A DNA stretch of 64,000 nucleotides from Ampelocalamus luodianensis (taxonomy: Eukaryota; Streptophyta; Magnoliopsida; Poales; Poaceae), in contig CM070629.1 of NCBI GenBank assembly GCA_036346255.1, positions 49,474,916 to 49,538,915 on the forward strand. Reading direction: 5' to 3'. Of the stretch, positions 33,605 to 45,400 are shown one piece after another. The stretch's first letter is position 1. Each line of letters begins with the position of its first letter. The position numbers and the translations under genes are program-made. The notes beneath the pieces were generated by a model. That model saw only the letters and a program-made list of their open reading frames with translations. It had not been told where the DNA came from and made no database searches.

Positions 33605-36600
33605 TGTAACAGCCCTAACTTAGGGTTTGTATTTCCAATGTAAAATTTTGAGGAGAAATAAAAACTTTTTTTGTCTCATCAAATCATTTGGAAGTTTTCC
33701 AAATTTTCCCTAGCAATTTCCATTTTCTAGAATTAAATTCTTGTGAATAGAAATTGTTGTCAGCAAATTTTTAGCTTTCAAACTTGTGGTCATCTTCTGA
33801 AATTATTTTTCCTATCATCTTGATCATCCTATCTACCTCCCTGAATTATTTCACAATTTTTAGATTTTGTTTGCTATTTCAAATGCCCAAGTCAAACCAG
33901 TTTAGAAATCTGGTCAAACCTCTGGACAGCAGCTTGTGAATTTTATTGGGAGAAATCTAGTGCATGAAAACTCCTGAAAAAATTTCACAAGGTTGTCCTC
34001 TGTCCCTAGTAGCTACCATAAAAATTTCGGAATTTTTGGAGCTCAGGAGCTACCTCTAAAAATTCCCCAAACTAACTCAGCCCTTTTATTCAAACCTGGA
34101 AACACTGTTCCTCTGGCTCAGACCTAACTCAGACTCGAGTCCGACCCGCACCACTTGACTCGGTCGCGTCAACTAGCTGCACCGCCTCGAGCCGATCATT
34201 GTTGACCGTCCAATGCAGATCGTGTGGCCCGCGTGCGTCGAATCAACCGACCTGTCCGAATGCATACATCGATCTCAGCCGTCCATTTTAGATCCCACGG
34301 TCGGTGTGATATTGATCGAGTCTAACCATCTGAGCTCCGCACCAGACCCCGTCTCGCACCGCTTTGCCACCGTCGCTGACAAGTGGACCCCACCTGTCAG
34401 CATCGCCCTCGTCTTCTCCGCGTCTCACCGGAGCTCGCGGCCGTTAGCGCATGCTCGCCACGTCCCTCGTCGCTGCCACCTCGTGGACGCGTGTCTGGTC
34501 GTGGCGTGTCGCCGGGGTCTCATCTACCCACCGAGCTCATTCATTTCTTCTCTACCCCATTCTCGTGCTTTCTCCGTCCATCTTTTAGTTTCGGCCGGAG
34601 AAAAACCCGAGAGCAGCGCCGCCGTGTTAACGCCGCCCTTGAGCCCGCGACCGCACCACCGTGATCCACGCTCGACGCCGCCTCCATTTTGCCCATCCCG
34701 GGTCCTTGGCGTCCAGTGAATCACCAGGGGTGGTATCGTCGTCTCCACCTCCGGCGCTCTCGGCTCCGTGAGCTCGTTTGCGTTCTGGTGAGTCTCAAGC
34801 CCCAGCGGTTGATCCCACTTGATCGCAATGCTTCACTGATGCTCACGGTGGGCTCGTTTACGTCTTTGATGCATCGTGGAGGGTGTGCGACTTCTTCTTC
34901 TCGAGCACGGTATTTACGCCGCCGCGCGTTTGCCATTTCCGTGCTCCATCGTCGTCTTGATCGTGGGCGAAACCTTCCTGGAGTCAAGGCGAAGCTGAGG
35001 CGCACCTTCCGGGGTCTTCTCGAAGCTCGCAGCATCTTCTCCGCGAGCACCGCACTTTCTTCTCCGCCTCCGGCCGTCGTGAGCTCATCTCCGTCGACCA
35101 TCGGGCTCCGCGTCACCGTCACCGGGTTCGTGAGATCTTTGCGAACCTTAAGGTACCACTCACTCGCCCTGAGACCTCCTGGTTCGCAAGATCCACTGTG
35201 CGGCCGCGCCGCCGTCCCCGTGCGCGCCGGCGAGCCGCCGGTGGCATTCAGTTAGCACTAATCCATGTTTAGTTCAGTCACTGCCATGTGGGTCCCTCTC
35301 GGGTTAATCGTGTTTAGTAAACTCTAACCCAACCGTTATATTTCCCTCTGAGTCGCTGCCATGAGGGCCCATGCTGTCAGTTGTTGGTGGGGTAAGCTTT
35401 GTTGTTGCGTTTTCTCTGTTGGGAAGCGTATTTATCTGTGAGTATATGTTAGGATTACATTTTGCTAAGCCGAAGACGTATTCTCTGAATACACCTTCGA
35501 CGTCACATCCGGCGGGCGGGCTGTCCTGGCCACCATTCGCGCGGGCCCGCTGTCAGTCGCCGTGGCTAGATGGTTGCCGGTAGAAAAAGTATTAAATGCT
35601 TTAGTATTTCTGAAATGGTTTTCTGTTGTGTTGTTAATTCATTTAAACTTAGAAAATGCATAACTAATTCAATTTATCTCCAAATCGCATGAAACCAGTG
35701 CTGTTCATTTTCATTTTAAATGTGCTATTTATTAAAATTAGTCTCAACCTTGTCTCTATAGCAAAAATCTGTTAATTAATTAAATGGTGTTTTATGTATT
35801 TTTCCAAATTAAAAAAATTCATATCTCTATCAATAATTGTCCAAATCCAGTAAAACCAACTCTGTAAATTTTCATTTTTAGTGTGCTAATTATCAGGATA
35901 GGTTTTAGATATTGTTTCTGTTCATAAAAATTTGTTAAGTAATTAACTAGTGCTTTCATGTGTATTGTTAGCTTAGAAAATTCCTAGAAAATTCATAACC
36001 ACTTAAAATGAATTGTTCTCTGTTTCTAAAATTTTGTTATATCATGCTTAAGCTGCTGTGTGAGTTTTAGTATGTTTGTTTGTTGTTGCATGTTTGAGTT
36101 TTGTCGTTGTTATTTGCTCTTATTCGCTTTTCTTGTTCTATCGTTAGGCTTCGATATTTGCGGTAACCCAGAGAGTGATCCTCTGCAACAGGTTGAGCAT
36201 TCTGAGCAACAGCAGCCTAGGCAAGCAGTTTGATCATGATAATCCCAGTATTTTAAAGTCTAATATTTTGTTTCAGCTGTATGTATGCATTGCTTAATTT
36301 GTGTTAAATTGATTAGTTAAATCCGTAGCAAAATATTGATCTCTACTACCTGAGCCTAGGTTATTTGCTGTGATTAGAGGTCGCTGGATGATCTCTTGTC
36401 ACTTAGTAGATCCGGGTCAACTTGCTTAGACATGCTTAGCTATCGGTAGAACTGGGCGGTTATCGGCTTTAGTCGGTAACCTTGATCACACAAAATTTCC
36501 TATAACTTTATGTTTCAGCATTTTTGCTATGTTTAATTGCAAAACTAAAACTGAAAACAAAAACGATTTAGACGCGGGCACAATGGTAAGTTTGGTGTGA

Positions 36601-37801
36601 TCTGTTGGGTGTGACTGGAAAGGTGCCCGGGTCAATTAAGGACCGAACATCTTGTGAGTGAATTTTATCCAGCATTTCGCGCTAACCACACTAGAGTATA
36701 TGGGACCTCTCTTGACCTAGTACTTTGGCGTGTATTGGCTCCGGGTCGCAGGAGGTCGCAGGAGGGATGGTGTTGGGAGCATGGTAGTTGTCCGAAAAGC
36801 TTTATCCTGAGTGGGTAGTTGTCTTTTCGGCTTTACCATGTAAGCGTATGGATTTCTATCCATACGAGCGGCTCGTAGTTAATACACAATATTGGAAAAA
36901 GTCTCGTAGGACTTAGCCGTGCCAGCATACCTTCGGAAGTGTGCTTTGGCTTAAAGGCGGTCTGAAGTGTGGGTACAGTGGTACACCCCTGCAGGGTTAA
37001 AAACTATTCGAATAGCCTCGTCCTAGGTGATGGACACGCTTGGGTAAGCTTTTCAAGAGTTAGACTACAACCTTTTAAAATTAAAACTTGCAGGGTGGTA
37101 CGAATCTGGGGATTCGTGCTATATTGTGGTGACTATTGGGATAGTCACTTCTAGGTGGTTACTTGTATCTATCTTTATTTCGCAGTTATTTCAACAGTAA
37201 AAATGAATTGCAAACTTGCCTTTAAACTGTATTACATTATTGCAAACAAATCTAGCTTTGTGCAAATGAAACATATGGCCTCCACCAAATAAACCTGCAT
37301 GTAGCATATGAGCAGTGCGCTAGTTCACACGTCGGTCTTGCGGTACAAAGACAATCTTTGTACTCGGTTGCTTTGCTTAATGTTTTTGTTGCAGAGGAAG
37401 AAGGTGAGCCCCAAGGGCCTCACTACGTGAGTCAGTGTTGTCGTTCGTGGGCGACTAGACTTGGCGGTCGGTCCGATGCCTTGTGGGTTGAAGGCACACC
37501 GATTGGCTTTGTTTATAGCCATCTTATGGCACTTTGCTTCATTGTCGTTCTTGTTTATTTGTGTATCTTGTGGCCTGTCGGCCTTTGTCTGTAATAACTC
37601 TACTATTTGTTTATCTTCCGTTTGGTAGTGTGGTGTTTGGACTCTATGTTTGGAATGGAGTTGATGTCTAATTTTGTAACGGGGTGTGTATACTGCTTTC
37701 TGGGAAGTATACATATCTCGAGGATCAATTTATTTGATTTGTGATGCTAGGACCAGGTGGTTGGTTAAGCATTACAAGCCAAATAAATTGGGGTCCTCAC
37801 A
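33605..37801 (+). repeat. Element J 3' LTR
   Basis: 4197 bp, collinear with the 5' LTR and with the same ends. In the GC-rich block (34090-35580) it keeps bases that are missing or scrambled in the 5' copy. ORFs 34213-34719 and 34689-35255 lie in this block and are not supported as genes. Confidence 0.94.
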
Positions 37802-37806
37802 CTACG

Positions 37807-37831
37807 CCGAACCAACGATCTGGGTATTACA
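37807..37831 (-). repeat. Element B right (5') LTR, last 25 bp
   Basis: CCGAACCAACGATCTGGGTATTACA follows the second CTACG copy and equals the left LTR end at 18539-18563. The target site CCATA follows (37832-37836). Confidence 0.93.
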
Positions 37832-37836
37832 CCATA

Positions 37837-37998
37837 ATCCCATCTCTTATGATAGCATCATAAGCAGTCAACGGGAACAAACAATCCCATCATGCATACA
37901 ACAATATACCACAAATCCATCTCTTATGATAGCATCATAAGCAGCCAGAGGGAACAAACAATCCCATCATGAACACAACATTATATACCACAAATCCA
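37837..37998. repeat. 78-bp tandem repeat in C left LTR (remainder)
   Basis: About 2.3 units, each with CTTATGATAGCATCATAAG (8-bp arms, loop AGC; 37846-37864 and 37923-37941). The full array is in the right LTR at 52746-52927, where units start at 52746, 52823 and 52902. Element B is inserted inside the first unit of the left array. Confidence 0.85.
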
Positions 37999-38103
37999 TC
38001 TCTTATGCAGAAATGCAATGAACATGACATGAATGCAAAATACTTCACTTCTTTGCAATTACCGGTAGTGCCGAGTAGTGTATCCGTCGATACATACTCT
38101 AAG

Positions 38104-38273
38104 CCTGTGCCCTCTAGGCACAGGGATCCAAAGCCCACACTCCAAGTCATGTAACTTTCTCACCGACCTCACCGGACTAGTTACATGACTTTCCTCGAGG
38201 GTGGGGAACAGGCCCGTCTAATGCATGACGGGGATCCAATATATAATCAAGGCCTGTGCCCTCAAGGCACAGG
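38104..38273. repeat. Hairpin cluster in C left LTR
   Basis: Two copies of the stem CCTGTGCC/GGCACAGG with 5-base loops (38104-38124 and 38253-38273) flank a longer inverted repeat with 11-bp perfect arms GTCATGTAACT/AGTTACATGAC (38146-38156 and 38179-38189). The right LTR keeps all three with one mismatch in each short stem. Confidence 0.7.
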
Positions 38274-39974
38274 GATCCAATGCCATGATGCAGAATGCCA
38301 AGCATGACATCAACTCATCATGAAAAGTAATGCTCACCAACATGTAACCATTATCATGTAAGCCTCGCCATATAAGCATTATCATGTAAGCATCACCATG
38401 TAAACATTAGCATGCAGTATCATGTAAACCTTTCCCAATAGTAAGCATCATCGTTAACTATGGCACTTAATTAGGCTCACCAACATTACCAAGTAGTAAG
38501 CATCATCATAAAAACATCTTGATTAAACTATGGGATTCATGCTCATCAACATTTACAAGCAACAATCATCAACAATCAACTATGCATTCATCAAGTATGA
38601 AATATAAAACTCATTAATACTACTTGCACTTGCCTCAACCGTGAGACAGAAGACAAAAGGTGGGACGTTCTAGCACCAGGGTTCACCTCCACCTTACCCC
38701 GACTTGATGCAAGCCAACTGCTGACGCTGCACACGTCCTTGCAATAGATCATGTATCTCCTGGGATCTATGAAGTTCATACCATGAATCAGCATGCCTAC
38801 CAGATACAACTAGTTTTTTTTCACAAAAATTACTCACAAATCATATTTCAGTACATAAAAATATAATAGGATGTGAACTTTAATACCATCTAACACATTC
38901 TCATCAGCCTAACTCTACAATGGTGATCTAGCCCACTAGCTAATCAATAGTTCGAGGTTGTCACATTGCAATTCTTGTGCATACTACCCAGCAACACAAG
39001 TTACATGCTAATGAAACAACATATAACCTGCAAGGTCCATGCGATCTTAAGCTGTCACACAAACCAATGCTCCAGAACAACCAAACGTAGCTATGCACTA
39101 AACAAACCCTGAAGCAGCACTGAAACTCTAGGTGATAACACCCATCTTGGTTACATCCAAGTGGAAAATGTGCAAGTAAACAAGACAAACAAGGCCTAAC
39201 TAGGTGTGTGGCACACAAGTCAGTTGTCACACATTGCCATGCCAAGTTGCAGCAGGCGTAGGCACAGAAACTGCCGGACTCATGGAGGTGGTGGACCTGT
39301 GGGGCGACGCAGGCAGCGCGGGGGCGAGGAAGCCAGGGGCGGCCGCACCAGGGGCAAGCAGAGGGAGGCGCTGGTCACGAGCGACCCGGCGACTGAGCCG
39401 GCAAGAGGCGATGGTGCAAGGAGTCGAGCGACGACGGAGGTGGCGCACACGGGCACGCAATAGGGGCCAAGCGCCGGCGGCGGTCGAGCGCAGGCTTGAA
39501 CCGGCACGGGGCCGACCGAAGGAGGCAGCGCCGGGAGGGGCTAAAGGGAGGAGGCGCAGACGCAGCCGGAGGCGGCGGCACACGAAACCGGTGGAAGCCA
39601 GGCGGCCGAGAGCGAGGCGCACGGGGGCTAGGTGTAGGCGGCCGGGCGCGAGGCCGTGCTCGACGGCGGCGGTGACCCTAGGGCGGCAACCGAGGGCGGA
39701 AGGAGGCGGCGCAGCTCCACGGGCGGAAGGGGGAGGCGGCGCAGCTCCACAGGCGGACGGGGGAGGCGGCTCGGGTGGAAAATGGGGGAAGGGGAAATTA
39801 GGTCTAGGGTTTTCTTCTTTTGTCCTCCCCCTTACCTCTTGTATGGGCAGTTCGGCTAAGGTTTTGGGTTATGGGCGTGCCCATACCTCCCTAAGCCCTC
39901 TCCTTCCCTTAATTCTTTTCCTTTCATTCCCCCTCTACTTCATCTTCAACTATTTAATTTAATGGGGTATTACA

Positions 39975-40149
39975 CTCTACCCCCCTTAAAAAGAATTCGC
40001 CCTCGAATTCTACTCGTCGTTGCTCGAAAGAACACCACAACTAATATCAAACAACTGACATCATGCACCCGACGAGAACAACTCTGGAATATCCTCACGC
40101 ATGCGAGACTACTCCAACTCCCGGGTCGCTTCACGCTCAACACGGGTGT
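39975..40149 (-). pseudogene. pol: Element C PPT and end of chromodomain
   Basis: The minus strand reads AAGGGGGGTAGAG (39975-39987, PPT) just before the LTR. Upstream, the codons read MREDIPELFSSGA with EATRELE before it: the end of a chromodomain (compare DLLRKKYPELF in B), with a Trp changed to Arg and an in-frame TAG. The upstream half continues at 49375 beyond element G. The target site GGTGT of G is at 40145-40149. Confidence 0.8.
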
Positions 40150-40499
40150 TGTAATACGCCGTTTTCATTTAGAAAGAATTTTGTTCGAATTCGAATTTTA
40201 AAAGAGAATTTTTGGCATTTTGTCTGCTCTTCCAGTTTTGGGCCTGGGCCTTTGGCCAATAGGCCCAAGAGGGGGCCCTCGTGGGCCAAGGGAAGCAGCC
40301 AAGAAGCCTAGGAGGGGGCAACCGTGGGCCCATAGGCCCATGAGTGTGGCCGGCCAAGGGGGGGGCACAAACCCTAGCACCCCCCCACTTTTCCCACTTC
40401 CCCACCTCCTCCCATAGGCAGCCGCTCGTCGTCATCCTGCGGGTCTCCAAGGGTAACGATCATCGATTGTTGTTGTTCGATTAGTCGTAGAAGAGAAAC

Positions 40500-41300
40500 C
40501 GAATAGATTTGATTAGATTGAATTGCCGCAGTTAGAAACTCGGTTCTGTCCAGAACGTTGCGTGATAGTTTTGGTGATCTTAGAGGCAGAATTTGAGTTG
40601 TCCACCTTCTAGAGTTCTGTAGGTCTTGTTCTTAGCTTTCGGTGGCCACCAAGAACACTAAATTCCGACTTTCGAGTCAAAAGTTATGATAGATTTATTA
40701 TCTGCTGTCCAGAATCCTGACGGGAATTAGCAGTCTCTGTATAGATTGATATATGGCCTAGTTAGAGGGTGATTCAGAGGTCTTGCCCATAACAAATTTT
40801 GAAGGTGATATCACTATCTTTCAGGATTGATAAAGAACACCTCATTTGGATTTATAGATGAAAAGTTATGCACTTTTCATTGTGACTGTCCAGACTGTAG
40901 GTCAGTCTGTCCAGATTGTATGTCAGTTTCTATCTTTAGTTTTGACCCGTGTGCCACTTTTTGTTAAAAGCAAAATATGAATGTCGTGCCAACTAGGTTA
41001 TTGTAGGTAATTTCATATGCTTTTCAGATTATTAAAGAACGCTCAATTCGGAATTGTAGATTAAAAGTTATGATCGTTCTAATACTGCTATCTTAAGTGT
41101 TTAGGCAGATTCTGTTCCGCTGTTTCATTTATTTGTTAGTAAATTAATTTGGCCGAATTGGCGTACCTTGTCAACTAGAGTATTGTAGATATGTCAGTTA
41201 AGAATCTATACAAATTGGTCTCACCTCATTCCGAGTCCCAGACCAATAGATATGATTTTTACCGTTCTGCTGTCCAGTTTCGGGTTGTGCCTGAGTAGTC
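40500..41300 (+). repeat. Degenerate ~181-bp tandem repeat in G 5' LTR
   Basis: AAAAGTTATG-type anchors at 40679, 40861, 41063 and 41245: spacings 182, 202 and 182. Each anchor is followed by CTGCTGTCCAG-like and preceded by AAGAACxCTxAATTC-like blocks. The 3' LTR has the same spacing (47597, 47779, 47981, 48163). Confidence 0.78.
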
Positions 41301-41678
41301 TATTTTCATATTAGATCTAATTAGTTAATTGTGGACTGTCGGGAAGTCGTTGTAGAACGTTAATGGAAGCGCTATGTTATATGTTGTATTTATTTCGAGT
41401 ACTTACTTATGTAGGCAGAGAGGCTTCGGTTTAGGGACATCCTCTTTACCTACTACCGCGATTAGCTCATGGAAGGCAAGTACCTTGCCACCTTTATTGA
41501 CTGTGATTGGTGAATGTTTTTATGATCTTGTTGTGATTCCATATAATACATGAGAAGGTGGATTGTTTATGTTTTGATATATGTGTTATATCCATGTTAG
41601 ATATCATGTCGTTCAATATTCTCAATCCATGTTATACATTCATTTTGCATGTTTCATCCACGAGAGTGAATTTCAAGT

Positions 41679-41831
41679 CCCACCATTCCAATGTGGGCAA
41701 TGTTGGACATTGTCATGTCCCGTCTACGGGAGTGGATTTGAAAGACCCATCAATTGCAGGATGGGCATGTAAGACCCATTAATTCCAGAATGGGCAACTT
41801 TGGACACCCGTATGAAACGTTCTTCATACGG
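41679..41831 (+). repeat. Hairpin string in G 5' LTR
   Basis: Inverted repeats CCCAC/GTGGG (41679-41697), CCCAT/ATGGG (41775-41794) and CCGTATGAA/TTCATACGG (41808-41831, 9-bp arms, 6-base loop). The CCCATxAATTxCAGxATGGGC unit is itself repeated. The same string is in the 3' LTR at about 48600-48750. Confidence 0.6.
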
Positions 41832-42449
41832 AATTGGATCCCGCATTTTTGTTAAGATGCGGGCTTAAGTGAACACCGACGGTGTGTCACTAGCTATACC
41901 GTAGATAGGCATGTGTGAAGTCCATCCTTGATTACATTCATTCATTTCATGTTTTTCTTAAGTGCTCATTCGATGCAATATTCGCATTCTTAAATGGTGA
42001 TGTCTGTTTGTATATGTGTTCTGTCTCTTTCATCAGTACTTGCCGAGTCGTGGACTCACTCTTGCGTTGTTTGTTTATTTTAGATAACCCCGATGTTGGC
42101 TCACTTGGGAGGAGTAGACACGCACTACTTGTTCACATCATCCAATTCATGTTCAAGATTAAATTTAGTTCTATCTTACATTCGTTAATGATGAACTGTA
42201 ATAATAAATTTATAATTGGTGAAGGAAGGATACCTTCTCCACATTGATGTTGAATTATTACTGCATGTGAACTTTCATTATCAATGAACTGAAATAAATA
42301 GATTAGATGGTGAAGGAAGGATACCTTCATCATGTCTTGGTTGTTTCGATACTAGCATTAATTGATTTTATTCAAATTCTTCCGCTTTATGGATGTATAT
42401 TAGATGTTTTAGGTGACATCTTGGCTTCCGAATAGCCAGGGTGTTACAG

Positions 42450-42462
42450 TTGGTATCAGAGC
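42450..42462 (+). other. Element G primer-binding site
   Basis: TTGGTATCAGAGC, one base after the LTR; the same Met-tRNA type as in B, C and J. Confidence 0.93.
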
Positions 42463-45400
42463 GGGCTTTAGGTCCGTGGTAATTAAGTTATTAAATTGAC
42501 ACACTTGTACGTGAGGTGGGGTTGGAAAATTACATTGCTTCCGCAATATCTGTTATTATGTTTCATTTTGTTGAGCAATTGTTGAATTGCTTCTGTACTA
42601 TCATCCTTGTTGGTAATATATGATCTGCTATGATATTCAATATCTATGAACTAATACTATGATTGTCATGAGATGATCCTATATATTCATAGTTGAGTAT
42701 TTTGGTGAAGCGTGTTGTTATCGGATGATAAGAAGTGGAGGTCGTGGTTGTTACTCTGGGATTCACCAGGATACACCACTGTTCGCAGTACGTGGTTAGA
42801 GGAGTAGTTACCCCGAGTATCATCGTTTCAGGTGCTAAGTGTGAGTTGCCTTAGGAAGTTGTTCTCTTCCTTCATTTCTGAATTTTGCAATTCTTGTCCT
42901 GTGGTGGTTGATGAATTTCTCCTGGGTTTGTGGTTCATGATAGTTTATGGTTTTCAATAGATCCCTCTTGGTTCTCTGAAACAATTATTGCTTTTCGACT
43001 GTTGAGTTGCTTTTACCACTTATGGTCGTTGTCAATTGGCAAAATTGATATTTTCATGGTTGCTCCTTCTTTCTCATTGAAAAAGAATGACTCATTTACT
43101 CGTTTGATAGCTTGGTTAGTGAGAGTTTTCCGCTGTAAGTTCGTTTGCATGGGAAAGCTTTGGCTTTATGCGTTTCTTTTGGATTACTTCGAGCGTTGAG
43201 GTTTGAAGTCTCTCTTTTGCTGAAGTAAGGTATTAGAATCCTTTTGGTGATGTCTTGCTATGCTTAAAATGAGAAGTTATAACTAAACGAATAAATTGTT
43301 ACGATATGAGTTACCAATTTGGGTTATTAGCATGATGCAAATCAATTATTCTTAACTACCATCCATGAAAATGAAATTGATTAATTTGAAATGTCCTTGT
43401 ATTTGATACATGGTGTATGTTAAATAAAGACTGTCCATATCCATTCAGAACCTACAGATCTTACATAAGAGCTAGACTTATCTATTTCCTAGTATGCTAA
43501 AATTATTGAAACTTGTATAAAGAACCAGATGGGTGCTGATGTATCGATTCGTGAAACCTTGTTTATACAAGATTATGTTAGTGAATCTTTAATCTTGTTT
43601 TGAAATGATTTCTGAACAATGATGAAATGTGAATTTATGTTAATACGTGGTTATGTGATTGCAAATGGAATGATGAATTTCGTAAGTAGTGTTTATAGCG
43701 TGCCTTCTGATATTGTTATTGCTTAGCATAATCTTGTTATAATAAATTTGTTTCAACCTTGTGGTTTGTGTTCCCTTTGGGAAGTTTTAGGATGGAGTAA
43801 TAAAGTTTGATGATTCTTGGTACTAGTGTATGTTGTCGATGTTATTAAATCGTCAAAATGTGAGAATGAGGTTAATTCTCATAGTAATTTGATCACCTAT
43901 GGTGATATTCTCTAAATGATCAAATTTCAAGTTTTATGTTCATGATCTTTTGAGGGTTCAGGCTTTTATGTGGTAAATGTAGTTTATCGAGTAACGATAT
44001 GTTGAAAAGTTATAATGGTTCTTCAGTGATGCAAGTGCTTCGATTTTGAATACTTATTTGTTCTTATCTGTTAAGATTCGATATTCTCTTCTTGTGAGGC
44101 TTATGCTTTCAACTGTGGACTTCACTTATGTTCTATAAGTTCATTGCTTAATTGGTTTCTTCCTTGGTCCCGTGTTCAGTGCGAGTGGTAGATGAGTTTT
44201 CTAGTTGGTGAAAGTCGTTTCCATTTGTCTCTTCTTTTGAGAAAGAATCAACCCATTCTTTTCACGTGGGTCTTTCGAAGTGTTTTCTAATTGTTGTTTT
44301 GAACTTGATGTTAATACCCATAGTAATTTGATCGCCTTTGGTGATATCGTTCAGATGAGAATATTTCAAGTTTAGCTTCCGTGATATTTTCTTTGAGCTC
44401 TTCAATCATTTGGTAGCTGAAATTATTTTAAATAAATTAAGGTATTGGATTGTCCTGTTGCTTCTTAAGAGTTTTGTGTGACTTAATTTTAAAGACTTTT
44501 TAGTCTAAGTTGGCAACGTGAGGTTGCAATCAAAGAAATTATGTTGGTTCCTTTAAGAGGAGAATAATCTGCTTGCTTTTCATGAAATCCCGTAATTGGA
44601 AATGTTTCGAGTTTGGTGGCTGAGATTATTTGGATCTCATGTTTCTTGTGTAGTTGAACTGTTCTGAACAAATATGATGTATTGAAGAATTTCATTAGTT
44701 CTTAATTAGTCCTTGTGGTTTGGACTAAAGATCTTATCTTGTACGTTGTGGCAAAGCGATGTTAGTCAAAGAATTAATTTCAGTGTTAAAGGAAAGAGTG
44801 CAGTAGGAATATTTGAGAATTTGAGTCAAGTTTTGTAACTTGTAGTTATTTGAATTGTTCATAAACTTTTTGCTCTTTTCACTCAAGAGTTGTCGAGTTT
44901 CAATCGCAATGCTATTTCTCTTAATGGTGGTTATTTGCTATTCCCTTTTCGAAGGATGCGTGCCCTCTGCTGTGAACTCAAATTTCGTTTTTCCAGATCT
45001 TCATTACCAGATTATTTCTTTTGGTTTCGTGCTCACTGTGAGCAGCAACATTTTTCTGTGCGGTGAAACTTGTCCTTGTTCGCCTCTTTCTTTTGAGAAA
45101 GGAACAATAGTTTTGTGTTGCAAATCTTTACAAAGCGTAATTTTGGCAACTGTGTGGTGGTGGTTAAGTAATTGTAGTGGTGAGATTTTGCTACCAAGCT
45201 ATTGGAGGAATGGTAGAAGATGAATTGGTTTTGACTTGTACCTCTTGGAGGGAAGTTGATTCAGATGGAATGTGTGGCTTCGAATTAAAACTGTATAGTG
45301 TTCAACTAAGTAGAACCTATGATATAGTGTAGTTCCAGAACTTTGGTTCATGTTGAAATGTTGCGGATTATCAAATGTATGGAAACCTTAATCAATTTTA

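Larger units (their letters stand above)
24589..37801 (+). mobile_element. Element J: Tekay/Del-type chromovirus (Ty3/Gypsy), complete structure, broken genes
   Basis: 13,213 bp with the TSD CTACG (24584-24588 and 37802-37806). 5' LTR 24589-28770, PBS 28774-28786, gag, protease, RT, RNase H, integrase, chromodomain, PPT 33591-33604, 3' LTR 33605-37801. The long LTRs (about 4.2 kb), Met-type PBS, Gypsy domain order and C-terminal chromodomain define Tekay/Del. This is the youngest insertion in the four-level nest. The AT-rich halves of the two LTRs are nearly identical; the GC-rich part and parts of pol have many single-base gaps (see findings). Confidence 0.95.
15731..37831 (-). mobile_element. 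Element B: non-autonomous Tekay-derived (LARD-like) element in C
   Basis: The TSD CCATA lies at 15726-15730 and 37832-37836. Left (3') LTR 15731-18563 (2833 bp); interior 18564-21788; right (5') LTR 21789-24588 plus 37807-37831 (2825 bp). The right LTR is split 25 bp from its end by element J. The PBS (21775-21787, minus strand) and the PPT next to 18564 fix the orientation. The 3.2-kb interior has only a chromodomain remnant. The two LTRs differ by scattered substitutions and small indels. Confidence 0.93.
37837..39974 (-). repeat. Element C left (3') LTR, main part
   Basis: Continues the LTR after the B insertion and ends GGGGTATTACA at 39974 next to the PPT. It is collinear with 52750-53315 and 57396-59669, except that about 729 bp present in the right LTR (58241-58969) are missing at 39246/39247. 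It contains a 78-bp tandem repeat, several perfect hairpins (38104-38124, 38146-38189, 38253-38273) and a GC-rich end (39250-39790). The 252-codon frame from 39204 is in that GC-rich part and is not conserved in the sister LTR. Confidence 0.92.
40150..42448 (+). repeat. Element G 5' LTR
   Basis: TGTAATACGCCG...GGGTGTTACA, 2299 bp. It lacks 206 bp that the 3' LTR has at 47138-47343; the break is at 40425/40426. It contains the 181-bp-period repeat (anchors at 40679, 40861, 41063, 41245) and a hairpin string at 41679-41831. Confidence 0.94.

Noticed and set aside
39204..39962. 252-codon Arg/Gly-rich ORF (also 58879-59373)
   Set aside because: Part of the C LTR; the frame is destroyed in the other LTR and low complexity explains its composition.
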